Positions 35,886 to 43,576 of a DNA stretch of 64,000 bases are shown one piece after another (position 1 is the first letter of the stretch; each line of letters begins with the position of its first letter). Origin of the DNA: Rhodospirillales bacterium (lineage in GTDB: Bacteria > Pseudomonadota > Alphaproteobacteria > TMED109); assembly GCA_028824295.1 (NCBI GenBank), contig JAPPED010000032.1:1-64000 (forward strand), given 5' to 3'. A model generated the notes under the pieces. That model did not search any database. It was not told where the DNA came from and saw only the letters and a list, made by a program, of their open reading frames with translations. The translations under genes and the position numbers were made by a program.

Positions 35886-36608
35886 CTACGCCGGCACCGG
35901 GCGCGCGCGCTGGTTGTAGAGGAGCTCGCGTCGGCGCGCCTTCTCCTCGTCCGACAGGGTGTCCGGGGTTTCGCCAAGTCCCGTTCCGACAGCCATGCCC
36001 TTCTGCACGCCGGGGCGGGCCGACATTTCCTCAAACCAGCGCTTGAAATACGGAAACTCATCGATGTCCTGCCCCTGATTTTTCCACCCGACGGTCCACG
36101 GGTACGAGATCATGTCGGCAATCGTGTACTGATCGCCGGCGATGAAGGGGCGGTCGTACAGGCGGTTGTTCAGCACGCCGTACAGGCGGTTGACCTCGTT
36201 GTCGAATCGCCGTCGGGCGTAGCTCTGGTCGCCGGCCGATTCCTCGAGGCGGCGGAAGTGCCCGAGCTCGCCCGTCTTGGGTCCCTGATTGGCCATCTGC
36301 CACATGACCCACTGATTGACGTCGTGTCGTTCGCGCAGGTCGAGGGGATAGAACTTTCCGGCCTTCTCAGCGAGGTACATCATGATCGCGCCCGATTCGA
36401 AGACGGCGACCGGCTCGCCGCCGTCCGCTGGCTCGTGATCGACGATCGCGGGCATCCGGTTGTTCGGGCTGATGCGCAGGAATTTCTCGCCGAACTGGTC
36501 CCCGCGGCCGATATGGCAGGGCACGATGAGATAGGGAAGCCCGCACTCCTCCAGAAGGATCGTGACCTTCTTGCCGTTGGGCGTCGGCCAGTAGTGAAGG
36601 TCGATCAT
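35886..36608 (-). CDS. Glutathione S-transferase family protein
   Basis: 240 residues with an N-terminal thioredoxin fold (LHYWPTPNGKKVTILLEECG, NNRMPAIVDHEP, VFESGAIMMYLAEKAG) and a helical C-domain (YTIADMISYPWTVGW). The pattern resembles the YfcG/YghU (Ure2p-like) group, some of which act as disulfide-bond oxidoreductases. Its ATG overlaps the TauD stop by 4 bp, so the two proteins are made together. Confidence 0.92.
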   Translation of the reverse strand: MIDLHYWPTPNGKKVTILLEECGLPYLIVPCHIGRGDQFGEKFLRISPNNRMPAIVDHEPADGGEPVAVFESGAIMMYLAEKAGKFYPLDLRERHDVNQWVMWQMANQGPKTGELGHFRRLEESAGDQSYARRRFDNEVNRLYGVLNNRLYDRPFIAGDQYTIADMISYPWTVGWKNQGQDIDEFPYFKRWFEEMSARPGVQKGMAVGTGLGETPDTLSDEEKARRRELLYNQRARPVPA

Positions 36609-37483
36609 GCGGCGACCGCGGCACGCGCGTACACGCCCGGAACCCCCCGCACGCTGATCCGCCAGAGGAGGCGTTCGGTGCCGGGGCCGCTCGGAGCGTC
36701 GATCGGAGTCGCGCAGTGCATCGTCATCTGGGTGTCCCAGATGGCGATGTCACCGACATCGTACTTGTGGGCGTAGATGTACTTGTCCTGCACGCAGTGC
36801 CGCTTGAGCATGCGGATCATGCGGTCCGCGTCGTCGCTCGGCATCCCCTCGATGTCGAAGGCCGTACCGCCAATCGCGTAGAGGGCACGCTCACCGGTGA
36901 CGGTATGCGGCCGCACCAGCGGGTGCGGAACCGGCGGGACGTTGGCGGCCTGAGCATCGGTCAGTTTCGGCGTCGGCAACTCGCCGTCGCGGCCCGACGT
37001 TGATCCGTAGAAGTGCACGGCGACCAGTCCGTCGATGCGCTCGCGCGTGGGCTTGTCAAGGTCGTCGTAGGCCGCCTTCATGTCGAGAATGCGGGTTTCG
37101 CCGCCCTCGTCCGGGACCTTCCGCGCATACAGCATGGTCGCGGTCGCGACATCGGCTTCGTAGGACTGGTCCGTATGCCAGAACGCGGCGCTGTTCCGGG
37201 CAAGGGGATCCTGCTTCCTCCGGGCCATGTTCCCGACCTCGAGCAGGTCGGGATAACCCGGCATGCGCGCCGTATCCACGACATGCTGGATCGGCACGCC
37301 CCACTGGCGCCCGAACCGAAGAAACGCGTCCTTATTGCAGGTCTGGTTCTTGAGAACCAGCAGACGATGCTGGTAGAGGACCTGCGACAACGTACGGAAC
37401 TGGTCGTCGTCGACACCTGCCGTCAGGTCCACTCCGTAGGCAGCACAGCCAAACGGGGCCGGCAGCCGTTCAATGCTGATCAT
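36605..37483 (-). CDS. TauD/TfdA-family Fe(II)/2-oxoglutarate dioxygenase
   Basis: Non-haem iron dioxygenase of 292 residues. The metal triad is His103 and Asp105 in FWHTDQSY and His256 in TMHCATP; Arg275 in LLWRISVRG should bind 2-oxoglutarate. The fold starts FGCAAYGVDLTAGV, as in TauD and TfdA. The ATG at 37483 is preceded by GAGG. It heads a three-gene run with GST and SDR, which suggests a catabolic or detoxifying route for an aromatic, sulfonate or similar compound; the substrate is not evident. Confidence 0.92.
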   Translation of the reverse strand: MISIERLPAPFGCAAYGVDLTAGVDDDQFRTLSQVLYQHRLLVLKNQTCNKDAFLRFGRQWGVPIQHVVDTARMPGYPDLLEVGNMARRKQDPLARNSAAFWHTDQSYEADVATATMLYARKVPDEGGETRILDMKAAYDDLDKPTRERIDGLVAVHFYGSTSGRDGELPTPKLTDAQAANVPPVPHPLVRPHTVTGERALYAIGGTAFDIEGMPSDDADRMIRMLKRHCVQDKYIYAHKYDVGDIAIWDTQMTMHCATPIDAPSGPGTERLLWRISVRGVPGVYARAAVAA

Positions 37484-37870
37484 GGCCGGGTCCTCGCCTG
37501 GCAAGCCTTGTCCTACTCAGCTTATCGTGGCGGTACTTGCGGTGCCGGGCAACTGCAAGGCTCGGGATTCGTGCGCGATCGCGATTGCCGGCCGCAAGGT
37601 GCGCGCGGAATTCCACGACGCCGACGAAAGCCAGCGGGACTTCCAGGGGAAGTTCACGGCGCTGAGTAAGTCGCTGTTCCCGCCGGGCCCGGACAGTCGC
37701 CCGTAAGACCGCCGTCGGCCACGGTCGTTCCCGGGCCTATCTCTGCAAGATGACTTCCTTGCCCGTCGCGGCGATCCGCTCCCGTGATCGCAGTGACGGC
37801 TCCTGTCTACCGGGAGCAGCCGGGTCCAACCCCCGCCTCTGTCGCCGGGACGGGCGTCTGTCAGCGCAGC
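37484..37870. other. Gap between TauD and LuxR-type genes
   Basis: A short plus-strand frame (37473-37706) has some protein-like composition near VRAEFHDADESQRDFQ but no start signal or family. No other feature was seen. Confidence 0.4.
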
Positions 37871-39022
37871 CTAGCCCTGCGCCGAGGGCAATTTTGACAG
37901 TGCCTCGACGGCCTGTACCACCTCGAGTTGCCGCGAGCACCCCAGCTTGGCGAAGATGTGCCTCAGGTGCGTTTGAATGGTGCTGTACTTGCGGCCGGTA
38001 GTGACGGCAATCTGGCGGAGGGTCCGGCCCTCCGCCAGCAGTACCGCGATCACGGCCTCCGCCGGCGTGAGACCCAACACCGCTGCCACGAGGGCGGGCT
38101 CGATCCGAGCCGGGCTTACCGGGTCGATCACCAGCACGAGAGCAGCCACGCTCTGGGAGCGGTAGTCCACCTCCCGAACCGTCGCCGGCTTCACGTGCAA
38201 CGCGAGCCCCGGCGACCACGACTTCCGTCGCACCGCCATTGAGCTGCTCTCCCCCGGCCCGCCCAGGCGCGGCAGCGCCCGAGCCAGATGTTCATGCAGT
38301 CTGGAATTGTCCTCCGGCCGGGTGGCGCGCAATTCTCCGCCCTCATCGGTCAGCCCATCGTTCTGGCGAAGCAGTTCCCGAGCCCTGTCGTTCGCCTCCA
38401 CAATGCGTCCGCCCCAGTCGAGCTGGATGATGCCCATGCGGGTATTGTCGAGGAGCTCGATGACCGACGCGCCAAGCGCCCTCGCTTCAGCGAGCGCGGA
38501 ACGCACGCGCACGTACTGGCGGATGTGCGGAAGCATGCGCGCGACCATCCTGATCTGGGATGATGACCAGCCGTCCGTGGCGACCGAATTCCCGATCCCC
38601 CAGGCAATGTGCGAACCACCGGGTCCGTCCAGGCGCACGTTCAAGCCCTTCTGTATGTCGAAACGCGCGTATGCCTCGTTGTAGGCGGGCGATGTCTTCA
38701 GCTCGCTTTCCGTGAACAGGTCGACAATGGGCGTGATTTTGCCGTCGGGGAGGCGCCGCAATCGCGGGAGATGCTCGTCGATCGGGTGGTAGGTCCGAAA
38801 GTATTCCTGTTCCAAGTCCGAGCGGTCTACTCCACGCTGGTAGCATTTCGAGAAGAAGATTTCGACCTTGCTCGTCGGATTCTCGCTCCCGAACGCGAGA
38901 ATGTTGCCCGTAACCTCGAACGCTTCGTCGATGAGCCCGGAAGTCTCCGGCCAGCGGGCATCGTCGAGCACGGCTTCGTTGAGCGCGGTCACGGCGCGCC
39001 GGAACGCATCCCGTTGGGTCAT
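37871..39022 (-). CDS. LuxR-type HTH regulator with PAS-like domain
   Basis: Regulator of 383 residues. A long N-terminal sensor region is followed by a PAS-like segment (LLDNTRMGIIQLDWGGRIVEANDRARELL) and a C-terminal GerE-type helix-turn-helix: LGLTPAEAVIAVLLAEG, RQIAVTTGRKYSTIQTHLRHI, FAKLGCSRQLEVV. It lacks an obvious AHL-binding domain. The start is the ATG at 39022; the longer frame has no support. It stands alone, with no luxI and no clear target nearby. Confidence 0.87.
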   Translation of the reverse strand: MTQRDAFRRAVTALNEAVLDDARWPETSGLIDEAFEVTGNILAFGSENPTSKVEIFFSKCYQRGVDRSDLEQEYFRTYHPIDEHLPRLRRLPDGKITPIVDLFTESELKTSPAYNEAYARFDIQKGLNVRLDGPGGSHIAWGIGNSVATDGWSSSQIRMVARMLPHIRQYVRVRSALAEARALGASVIELLDNTRMGIIQLDWGGRIVEANDRARELLRQNDGLTDEGGELRATRPEDNSRLHEHLARALPRLGGPGESSSMAVRRKSWSPGLALHVKPATVREVDYRSQSVAALVLVIDPVSPARIEPALVAAVLGLTPAEAVIAVLLAEGRTLRQIAVTTGRKYSTIQTHLRHIFAKLGCSRQLEVVQAVEALSKLPSAQG

Positions 39023-39676
39023 TTCACACGCCCGCTCGCTGCGGCGTGGCACCGTGGCCGCTGGGTTCGGGTCCGCTCCAGTGCAAGGCGCGATAATGGA
39101 TGCCGGCGAACGTAGGTCCGACCGGGGCAGGTCTGATGCCGACCGCTGCCCCTCTGGAGCCCATGGCAGCCGGCCCACCCTGGAGAACACGCAAGGCCCA
39201 TGACCATCATTCGCGGTGCCGCCTCTCCCGCCACCCTCCATCAGTTGCGGTAAACAAAGCCTAGTCCGTCAACCCTATCGCTTCATCCTTCAATTGGAGG
39301 ATGCCGGGGACGTTTCCTGGCACTCGTGCACCGCTGCGCACCGCGGTACTTCGCTTGCATTCCGGAACCTGCTTCTGCACGCCCCTCCAATTCGGTCATG
39401 GCGGAACCGGCCGAGATTGCGCCCCGGTGCTACGCGCTTGCGCAGATGTTTTCCTGGTCGGGTTCCCGACCAAGCGAACCCGCATTTCTGCCCCAACTGA
39501 AGTGGCCCGGCCGATCGCAACCGCGGCGAAGGGTCTATCTGCCCGGAGAATGCCAATGGTTTTGGCCGCCCAGCCCGACTAGGTCGGCCGGGCGAAACTT
39601 CAGCGTCTTGCGGGCCTCATTGATCCCCTCTGGGCCGCCCGACGCCGACGACACTCCGACCACGAGGATGCGCTGA
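39023..39676. other. Gap of about 650 bp
   Basis: Frames on both strands are open but lack starts, family motifs or consistent codon use. It ends at the operator of a HigBA locus. It may hold decayed mobile DNA, but nothing specific was recognised. Confidence 0.4.
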
Positions 39677-39703
39677 CAACCGTCATAGTGCACATTACGG
39701 TTG
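39677..39703 (+). promoter_or_regulatory. Candidate HigA operator
   Basis: CAACCGT and ACGGTTG form perfect 7-bp arms of an inverted repeat separated by 13 bp, immediately before the higB start codon at 39707. Position and spacing fit an operator for HigA autoregulation. Confidence 0.45.
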
Positions 39704-39706
39704 GCC

Positions 39707-39985
39707 ATGATACGGAGTTTCAGAAGCAGGACGCTCAGGCGGTTCATGGAACGTGGCGAAGAACGGCGGATCGATCCCGGATAGCGCGACGCCGTGCGCG
39801 ACATCCTCGCCCGGCTCAACGCGTCTCCCCGCCCGGACGACATGGACCTCCCTGGCTTCCGGCTTCACCCGCTCAAGGGAAATCTCGCCGGCTTCTGGGC
39901 CGTGACCGTACGCGCCAACCGGCGCATCGTCTTCCGCTTCGAGGACGGCCACGCGCTCGACGTCGACTATCTCGACTATCACTAG
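39707..39985 (+). pseudogene. higB: HigB toxin gene with in-frame amber stop
   Basis: From the ATG at 39707 the frame reads MIRSFRSRTLRRFMERGEE, the HigB N-terminus, then meets TAG at 39782-39784 (codon 26). The same frame continues without a shift as [47 protein letters not shown] to the stop at 39985, matching intact HigB to its last residues. One nonsense change therefore separates it from a normal toxin. Internal initiation at the GTG at 39794 would give only a 63-residue fragment. The antitoxin gene downstream is intact. Confidence 0.85.
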
Positions 39986-39998
39986 CGAGGCTAGACCG

Positions 39999-40286
39999 AT
40001 GCTCATGCACGATCCGCCCCATCCCGGCGCATTCATCCGCCGCCAGTGCCTCGAGCCCCTCGGGCTTACGGTGACCGAGGCCGCCAAAGGACTCTCGGTC
40101 TCGCGCAACACGCTCTCGATGCTGCTCAACGGCCGCATCGGGATTTCTCCCGAGATGGCCATCCGTCTCTCGCAGGCGTTCGGCGGCAGCCCGGAAAGCT
40201 GGCTCCTGCAGCAGTTGCAGTACGATCTCTGGCACGCCCACCAGGACCGCGAAGAGGTTCCTGTCCGCCGTTTCGCCCCTGCCTGA
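39999..40286 (+). CDS. higA: HigA-type antitoxin
   Basis: XRE-family antitoxin of 95 residues: [20 protein letters not shown], the helix-turn-helix [20 protein letters not shown], and [19 protein letters not shown]. It lies 13 bp after the disrupted higB. Loss of the toxin would leave it as a free DNA-binding protein that may still bind this or related HigA operators. Confidence 0.92.
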   Translation: MLMHDPPHPGAFIRRQCLEPLGLTVTEAAKGLSVSRNTLSMLLNGRIGISPEMAIRLSQAFGGSPESWLLQQLQYDLWHAHQDREEVPVRRFAPA

Positions 40287-40668
40287 CCCCCGAGTCATGC
40301 CGCTTCTCCGCGACGAGATCCTGCGGTCCCCAATCCACGCGGACACTGACTCCCGGGAGGCAAACACCCCGGAACGAAGCGACGCGATCACGTTGTAGCC
40401 GGCAATACTCCCCCAGTAATATCCTGTGCGGAAATGCCACCGACACCGGCGCCGTCCATCGTCTCCGACCTGCCGCCGTCCCGGCGCAGCCGCTTCAACT
40501 CAATCTCGCGCGTCCTCTTCGACCGGCAGCGGATCGTCGACCGCGTCCACGGTCCCGGCCGCCTAGCCTGCCTGATCCAGTCGCTGGCTTCCCGAAAACA
40601 CGCGGCCCTACCGAATCGGCCTAAACGATCACGGCAGCATTCGCCCGTCCGCGTAACCTCTATCGCGG
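40287..40668. other. Gap between convergent genes
   Basis: Nothing recognised between the higA stop and the cation-transporter stop; no terminator with a T-run was found. Confidence 0.4.
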
Positions 40669-41310
40669 TCATCGGCTTCCGTCTGCGACCCAGTCGTCGC
40701 GCTCGCGGTATTCCCGCAGTGCCTGAAGGGTGATCTGGGTCGCGGTCCACAGGAACAGGCCGGCCATCGCCGCCGCGACCGCCAAGTCGGGCCAGGCGGT
40801 GCCCGACGCCCACACGCCGCTCGCCGCCAGGATGACGGCGACATTGCCGATGGCGTCGTTACGGCTGCACAACCACACGCTCCGGACATTGGCCTCGCCG
40901 TGACGGAAGCGCAGGAGCAGGAGCACGCACGCAAGGTTGGCCCCCAGGGCCAAGAATCCGACCGCCCCCATGATTTCCGCGCGCGGCGTCCCGAGGACCA
41001 GCACCGCATAGACCGTGTCGCCGAACACCCACAGGCCCATCACGGCAAGGGTCAGCCCCTTGAGCAGGGCCGCCGCCGTACGCGCCTGTATCGACTTGCC
41101 GATGACGTAGAGGCTGATCCCGTACGTCAGCGAATCGCCGAGGAAGTCCAGCGCATCTGCCTGAAGCGCCTGCGAGCCCGCCACCATTCCGGCAACCATC
41201 TCGGTGCCAAACATGGCGGCATTGATGGCGATGACGGCCCACAGCACGCGCCGATAGGCGCGCGACATCCCGTCGAACTTGTGCTCCCGGCCACAACAGC
41301 TTGCGCTCAT
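40669..41310 (-). CDS. Cation diffusion facilitator-type transporter
   Basis: Inner-membrane protein of 213 residues with about six helices, of the cation-efflux family. The metal-site region of helix 2 reads ALQADALDFLGDSLTY, which gives a DxxxD pair, and helix 5 reads SRNDAIGNVAVILAA. It lacks the long cytoplasmic C-domain of many CDF proteins. The start is the ATG at 41310; ATG at 41325 is also possible. The divergent MerR-type regulator and the dyad between them suggest metal-induced efflux, possibly of Cd, Zn, Pb or Co. Confidence 0.87.
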   Translation of the reverse strand: MSASCCGREHKFDGMSRAYRRVLWAVIAINAAMFGTEMVAGMVAGSQALQADALDFLGDSLTYGISLYVIGKSIQARTAAALLKGLTLAVMGLWVFGDTVYAVLVLGTPRAEIMGAVGFLALGANLACVLLLLRFRHGEANVRSVWLCSRNDAIGNVAVILAASGVWASGTAWPDLAVAAAMAGLFLWTATQITLQALREYRERDDWVADGSR

Positions 41311-41349
41311 CGCCTGTTTCCGCATTGACCACGCCACGGTCCGGTGCAA

Positions 41350-41379
41350 ACCTAATCCCTACAGCAGCTGTAGGTTCAA
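41350..41379 (-). promoter_or_regulatory. MerR-type operator and promoter of the transporter
   Basis: CCTACAGCAGCTGTAGG at 41358-41374 is a near-perfect palindrome with an odd centre. On the minus strand TTGAAC (41374-41379) and TTAGGT (41350-41355) flank it with an 18-bp spacing, or 19-20 bp if the -10 is shifted to TAGGTT. A dyad inside a long spacer is the hallmark of MerR-family targets, where the regulator untwists the promoter on metal binding. Confidence 0.75.
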
Positions 41380-41391
41380 GGGGAAAAGCGC

Positions 41392-41850
41392 ATGTCAACC
41401 ACATCGACGATCGGTCGGGCCGCTAGGGCGGCCGGCTGCAAGGTGCAGACGATCCGCTATTACGAGCAGATCGGCCTCCTGCCCATTCCTGCCCGTTCGG
41501 AAGGCAACCAGCGGCTCTACGAGACTGAAGACATCCGCCGGCTACTTTTCATCCGGCGTGCTCGAGCCTTGGGATTCCCCCTCCCGGCTATCCGCGACCT
41601 GTTGAGTCTCTGTGACGTGCCCGAACAGTCCTGCGAGGCCGCAGACGCCATCGCCAAGGCGCAGCTCGAGGGAGTCGAGCGACGGATCGAATGGCTTCAG
41701 GAATTGCGCCACGAGCTCGAACGGATGATCGAGCAGTGCCGGGGCGGGAACATCGCCGATTGCCGGGTCATCGAGGTTCTGAGCCGTCATGCCGTCCGCG
41801 ACACCGCCGACCATGCGGTGCCCGGCCCTGAGGCTTCGTCGCGCCTGTAG
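41392..41850 (+). CDS. MerR-family metal-responsive regulator
   Basis: 152 residues. The N-terminal winged helix (TIGRAARAAGCKVQTIRYYEQIGLL) is the MerR DNA-binding unit; a coiled helix follows (GVERRIEWLQELRHELERM). Cysteines at CDVPEQSCEAADA and in QCRGGNIADCRVIEVL match CadR/PbrR-type metal sites, of which the last pair forms the C-terminal loop. AGGGGA precedes the ATG. It is divergent from the CDF gene, with the operator between them. Cadmium, lead or zinc is likely as inducer. Confidence 0.92.
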   Translation: MSTTSTIGRAARAAGCKVQTIRYYEQIGLLPIPARSEGNQRLYETEDIRRLLFIRRARALGFPLPAIRDLLSLCDVPEQSCEAADAIAKAQLEGVERRIEWLQELRHELERMIEQCRGGNIADCRVIEVLSRHAVRDTADHAVPGPEASSRL

Positions 41851-41960
41851 TGCGCAACGCGCGCCGCATGCCGCCGCGCGGTCTGGTAACAGGTTCCCTG
41901 ACGGACCCCCTCATCCCCGGCTCTCGGCTGGGCAATACTTGCGCATTAAGCCTGTATAAG

Positions 41961-41977
41961 TTATATGAACATATAAT
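41961..41977 (+). promoter_or_regulatory. Palindromic operator and -10 of mazEF
   Basis: TTATATGAACATATAA (41961-41976) has perfect 7-bp arms around AA. TATAAT at 41972-41977 overlaps it and should be the -10 box; GGAGG follows at 41981. An AbrB-type MazE dimer bound here would block RNA polymerase. Confidence 0.65.
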
Positions 41978-41990
41978 GTTGGAGGCGCCC

Positions 41991-42248
41991 ATGCACACCA
42001 CGAACCTGCGCAAAGTCGGCGGTTCCGTCATGCTCGCTGTGCCCCCGGCACTTCTCGATCTCCTGAACCTCGGCGTAGGGGCCAAAGTGGGTATCGGTGT
42101 GGAAGACGGTCGCCTGATCGTTGAGCCGACGACACGTCCCAGATACACCCTCGAGGAGCTCCTGGCACAGTGTGACGATGCCGCCCCGCCTTCTGCCGAA
42201 GATCGCGCATGGCTCGATGCCAAGCCAGTCGGCAACGAACTCTTGTAG
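41991..42248 (+). CDS. MazE-type AbrB-fold antitoxin
   Basis: Antitoxin of 85 residues. The swapped-hairpin AbrB domain is MHTTNLRKVGGSVMLAVPPA to VGAKVGIGVEDGRLIVEP; the acidic C-terminal part (YTLEELLAQCDDAAPP) should neutralise the toxin. The ATG at 41991 has GGAGG upstream; a longer frame to 41850 lies across the promoter and is rejected. Its stop shares one base with the toxin's GTG. Confidence 0.92.
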   Translation: MHTTNLRKVGGSVMLAVPPALLDLLNLGVGAKVGIGVEDGRLIVEPTTRPRYTLEELLAQCDDAAPPSAEDRAWLDAKPVGNELL

Positions 42249-42580
42249 TGAAGCGAGGCGAAATCTGGCTGGTCAGCCTTGATCCTTCTGCCGGCCATGA
42301 ACAGAGAGGCACGCGGCCCGTTCTGATTGTTTCACCCGCCGCCTTCAACGAACGGACCCGGACGCCCGTGGTCCTTCCTGTCACCAAAGGCGGGCGCTTC
42401 GCGCCTCGGCAAGGCTTCGCCGTTTCGCTCGAGAAAGCTGGAACCCGAACGCACGGTGTGATCCGCTGCGACCAGCCCCGCACCCTCGACCTCGCGGCCC
42501 GGCAGGGGCGCCCCCTAGAAGCCGTTCCCGCAACCATCATGGCCGAAGTGCTCGCTCGCCTGACCACGATCTTCGAATAA
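42248..42580 (+). CDS. MazF/PemK-family endoribonuclease toxin
   Basis: Sequence-specific mRNA interferase of 110 residues: VKRGEIWLVSLDPSAGHEQ, GTRPVLIVSPAAFN, VVLPVTKGG and THGVIRCDQPRTLDL, the full MazF pattern, with the Arg in GTRPVL and the Thr in LPVT. It begins with GTG overlapping the antitoxin stop by 1 bp. It looks intact. The preferred cleavage sequence cannot be read from the protein. Confidence 0.93.
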   Translation: MKRGEIWLVSLDPSAGHEQRGTRPVLIVSPAAFNERTRTPVVLPVTKGGRFAPRQGFAVSLEKAGTRTHGVIRCDQPRTLDLAARQGRPLEAVPATIMAEVLARLTTIFE

Positions 42581-42614
42581 CCGGCGACGCCTCGATAGTC
42601 GCGCTTTCGGTTCC

Positions 42615-43550
42615 TCAGGCGGCCATGGCCTCCCGGGCCAACGCTTCGGCTTCACCCGCGACGACCCCGGGCGGGTGGGCTAGCACGTGATCGGCGGCAA
42701 AACGGCCGCGGAACCACGTGTCCTGCCGGCGGGCGTAGCGGCGGGTCTCATTGACGGTGAGCTCGGCGGCTTCGTCTAGCGTGAGTTCCCCGCGGAGGTG
42801 CCGGGTCAGCGGGCGCAGACCGTGCGCCTTGCGGACGGGCGCATCCGCCGGCACGTCGAGCTGCACGAAGGCCCGCACCTCGTCCAGCGCCCCGGCAGCC
42901 AGCATGCCGCTCACCCGGGCCTCGATCGCTGCGCGAACCGCGTTCCGCGGCGGGCGGAGCAGGACCCGGCGGACGTCCAGGTCCGGCGGTGCCGGCGCCG
43001 ACGCCTGCCACGAGGAGAGCGGCCGGCCGGTCGCGAGCCAGACTTCCCAGCCGCGAACGATGCGCTGCCGGTCACCCGGTTCCAGACGCCCGGCCAGGAC
43101 CGGATCGACCTTGCGAAGTTCGTCGTGCAGCGCCGCCGGGCCGATGGCATCCAGCCGCCGAACCGCATCCCGACGGACCGAGGGCGGCACGCACGGGATC
43201 GGCGAGAACCCCCGGAGCAGGGCCTCCAGGTAGAGCCCGCTTCCCCCGACCAGGACGGACGGACGCCCGGCCGCATGCCCTTCCGCCACGGCGTCCAGAG
43301 CCAGGCTTCGCCAGCGCCCGGCGGAACAGCGGTCGACGGGCCCGAGAATGCCGTACAGGCGGTGCGGCAGCCGGCGCTCGGTGGCCACCGTCGGGCGCGC
43401 CGTGAGGATTCGAAAGGCACCGTAAAGCTGCACGCTGTCCGCGTTGACGACCTGCCCGCCGAGGCGTCGGGCGAGCGCTTCCGCGAGCGCCGATTTGCCG
43501 GAGGCGGTGGGGCCGGCCACCACGACCACCCGTGGCCGTCCGGCCGCCAC
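42615..43550 (-). CDS. miaA: tRNA dimethylallyltransferase
   Basis: Adds a dimethylallyl group to A37 of tRNAs that read codons starting with U. 311 residues with the P-loop GPTASGKSALAEAL, DSVQLYGAF, PHRLYG, VGGSGLYLEALLRG and, near the end, NETRRYARRQDTWFRGR, all conserved in MiaA. It follows the degP-type gene by 26 bp and ends the hflK-hflC operon block. Confidence 0.96.
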   Translation of the reverse strand: MAAGRPRVVVVAGPTASGKSALAEALARRLGGQVVNADSVQLYGAFRILTARPTVATERRLPHRLYGILGPVDRCSAGRWRSLALDAVAEGHAAGRPSVLVGGSGLYLEALLRGFSPIPCVPPSVRRDAVRRLDAIGPAALHDELRKVDPVLAGRLEPGDRQRIVRGWEVWLATGRPLSSWQASAPAPPDLDVRRVLLRPPRNAVRAAIEARVSGMLAAGALDEVRAFVQLDVPADAPVRKAHGLRPLTRHLRGELTLDEAAELTVNETRRYARRQDTWFRGRFAADHVLAHPPGVVAGEAEALAREAMAA

Positions 43551-43576
43551 GGGTTCGGAGGGAGGTTCCGGCCGGA

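Noticed and set aside
37473-37706. Small plus-strand frame of 77 codons
   Set aside because: It overlaps the TauD start region, lacks a ribosome site and shows no family similarity.
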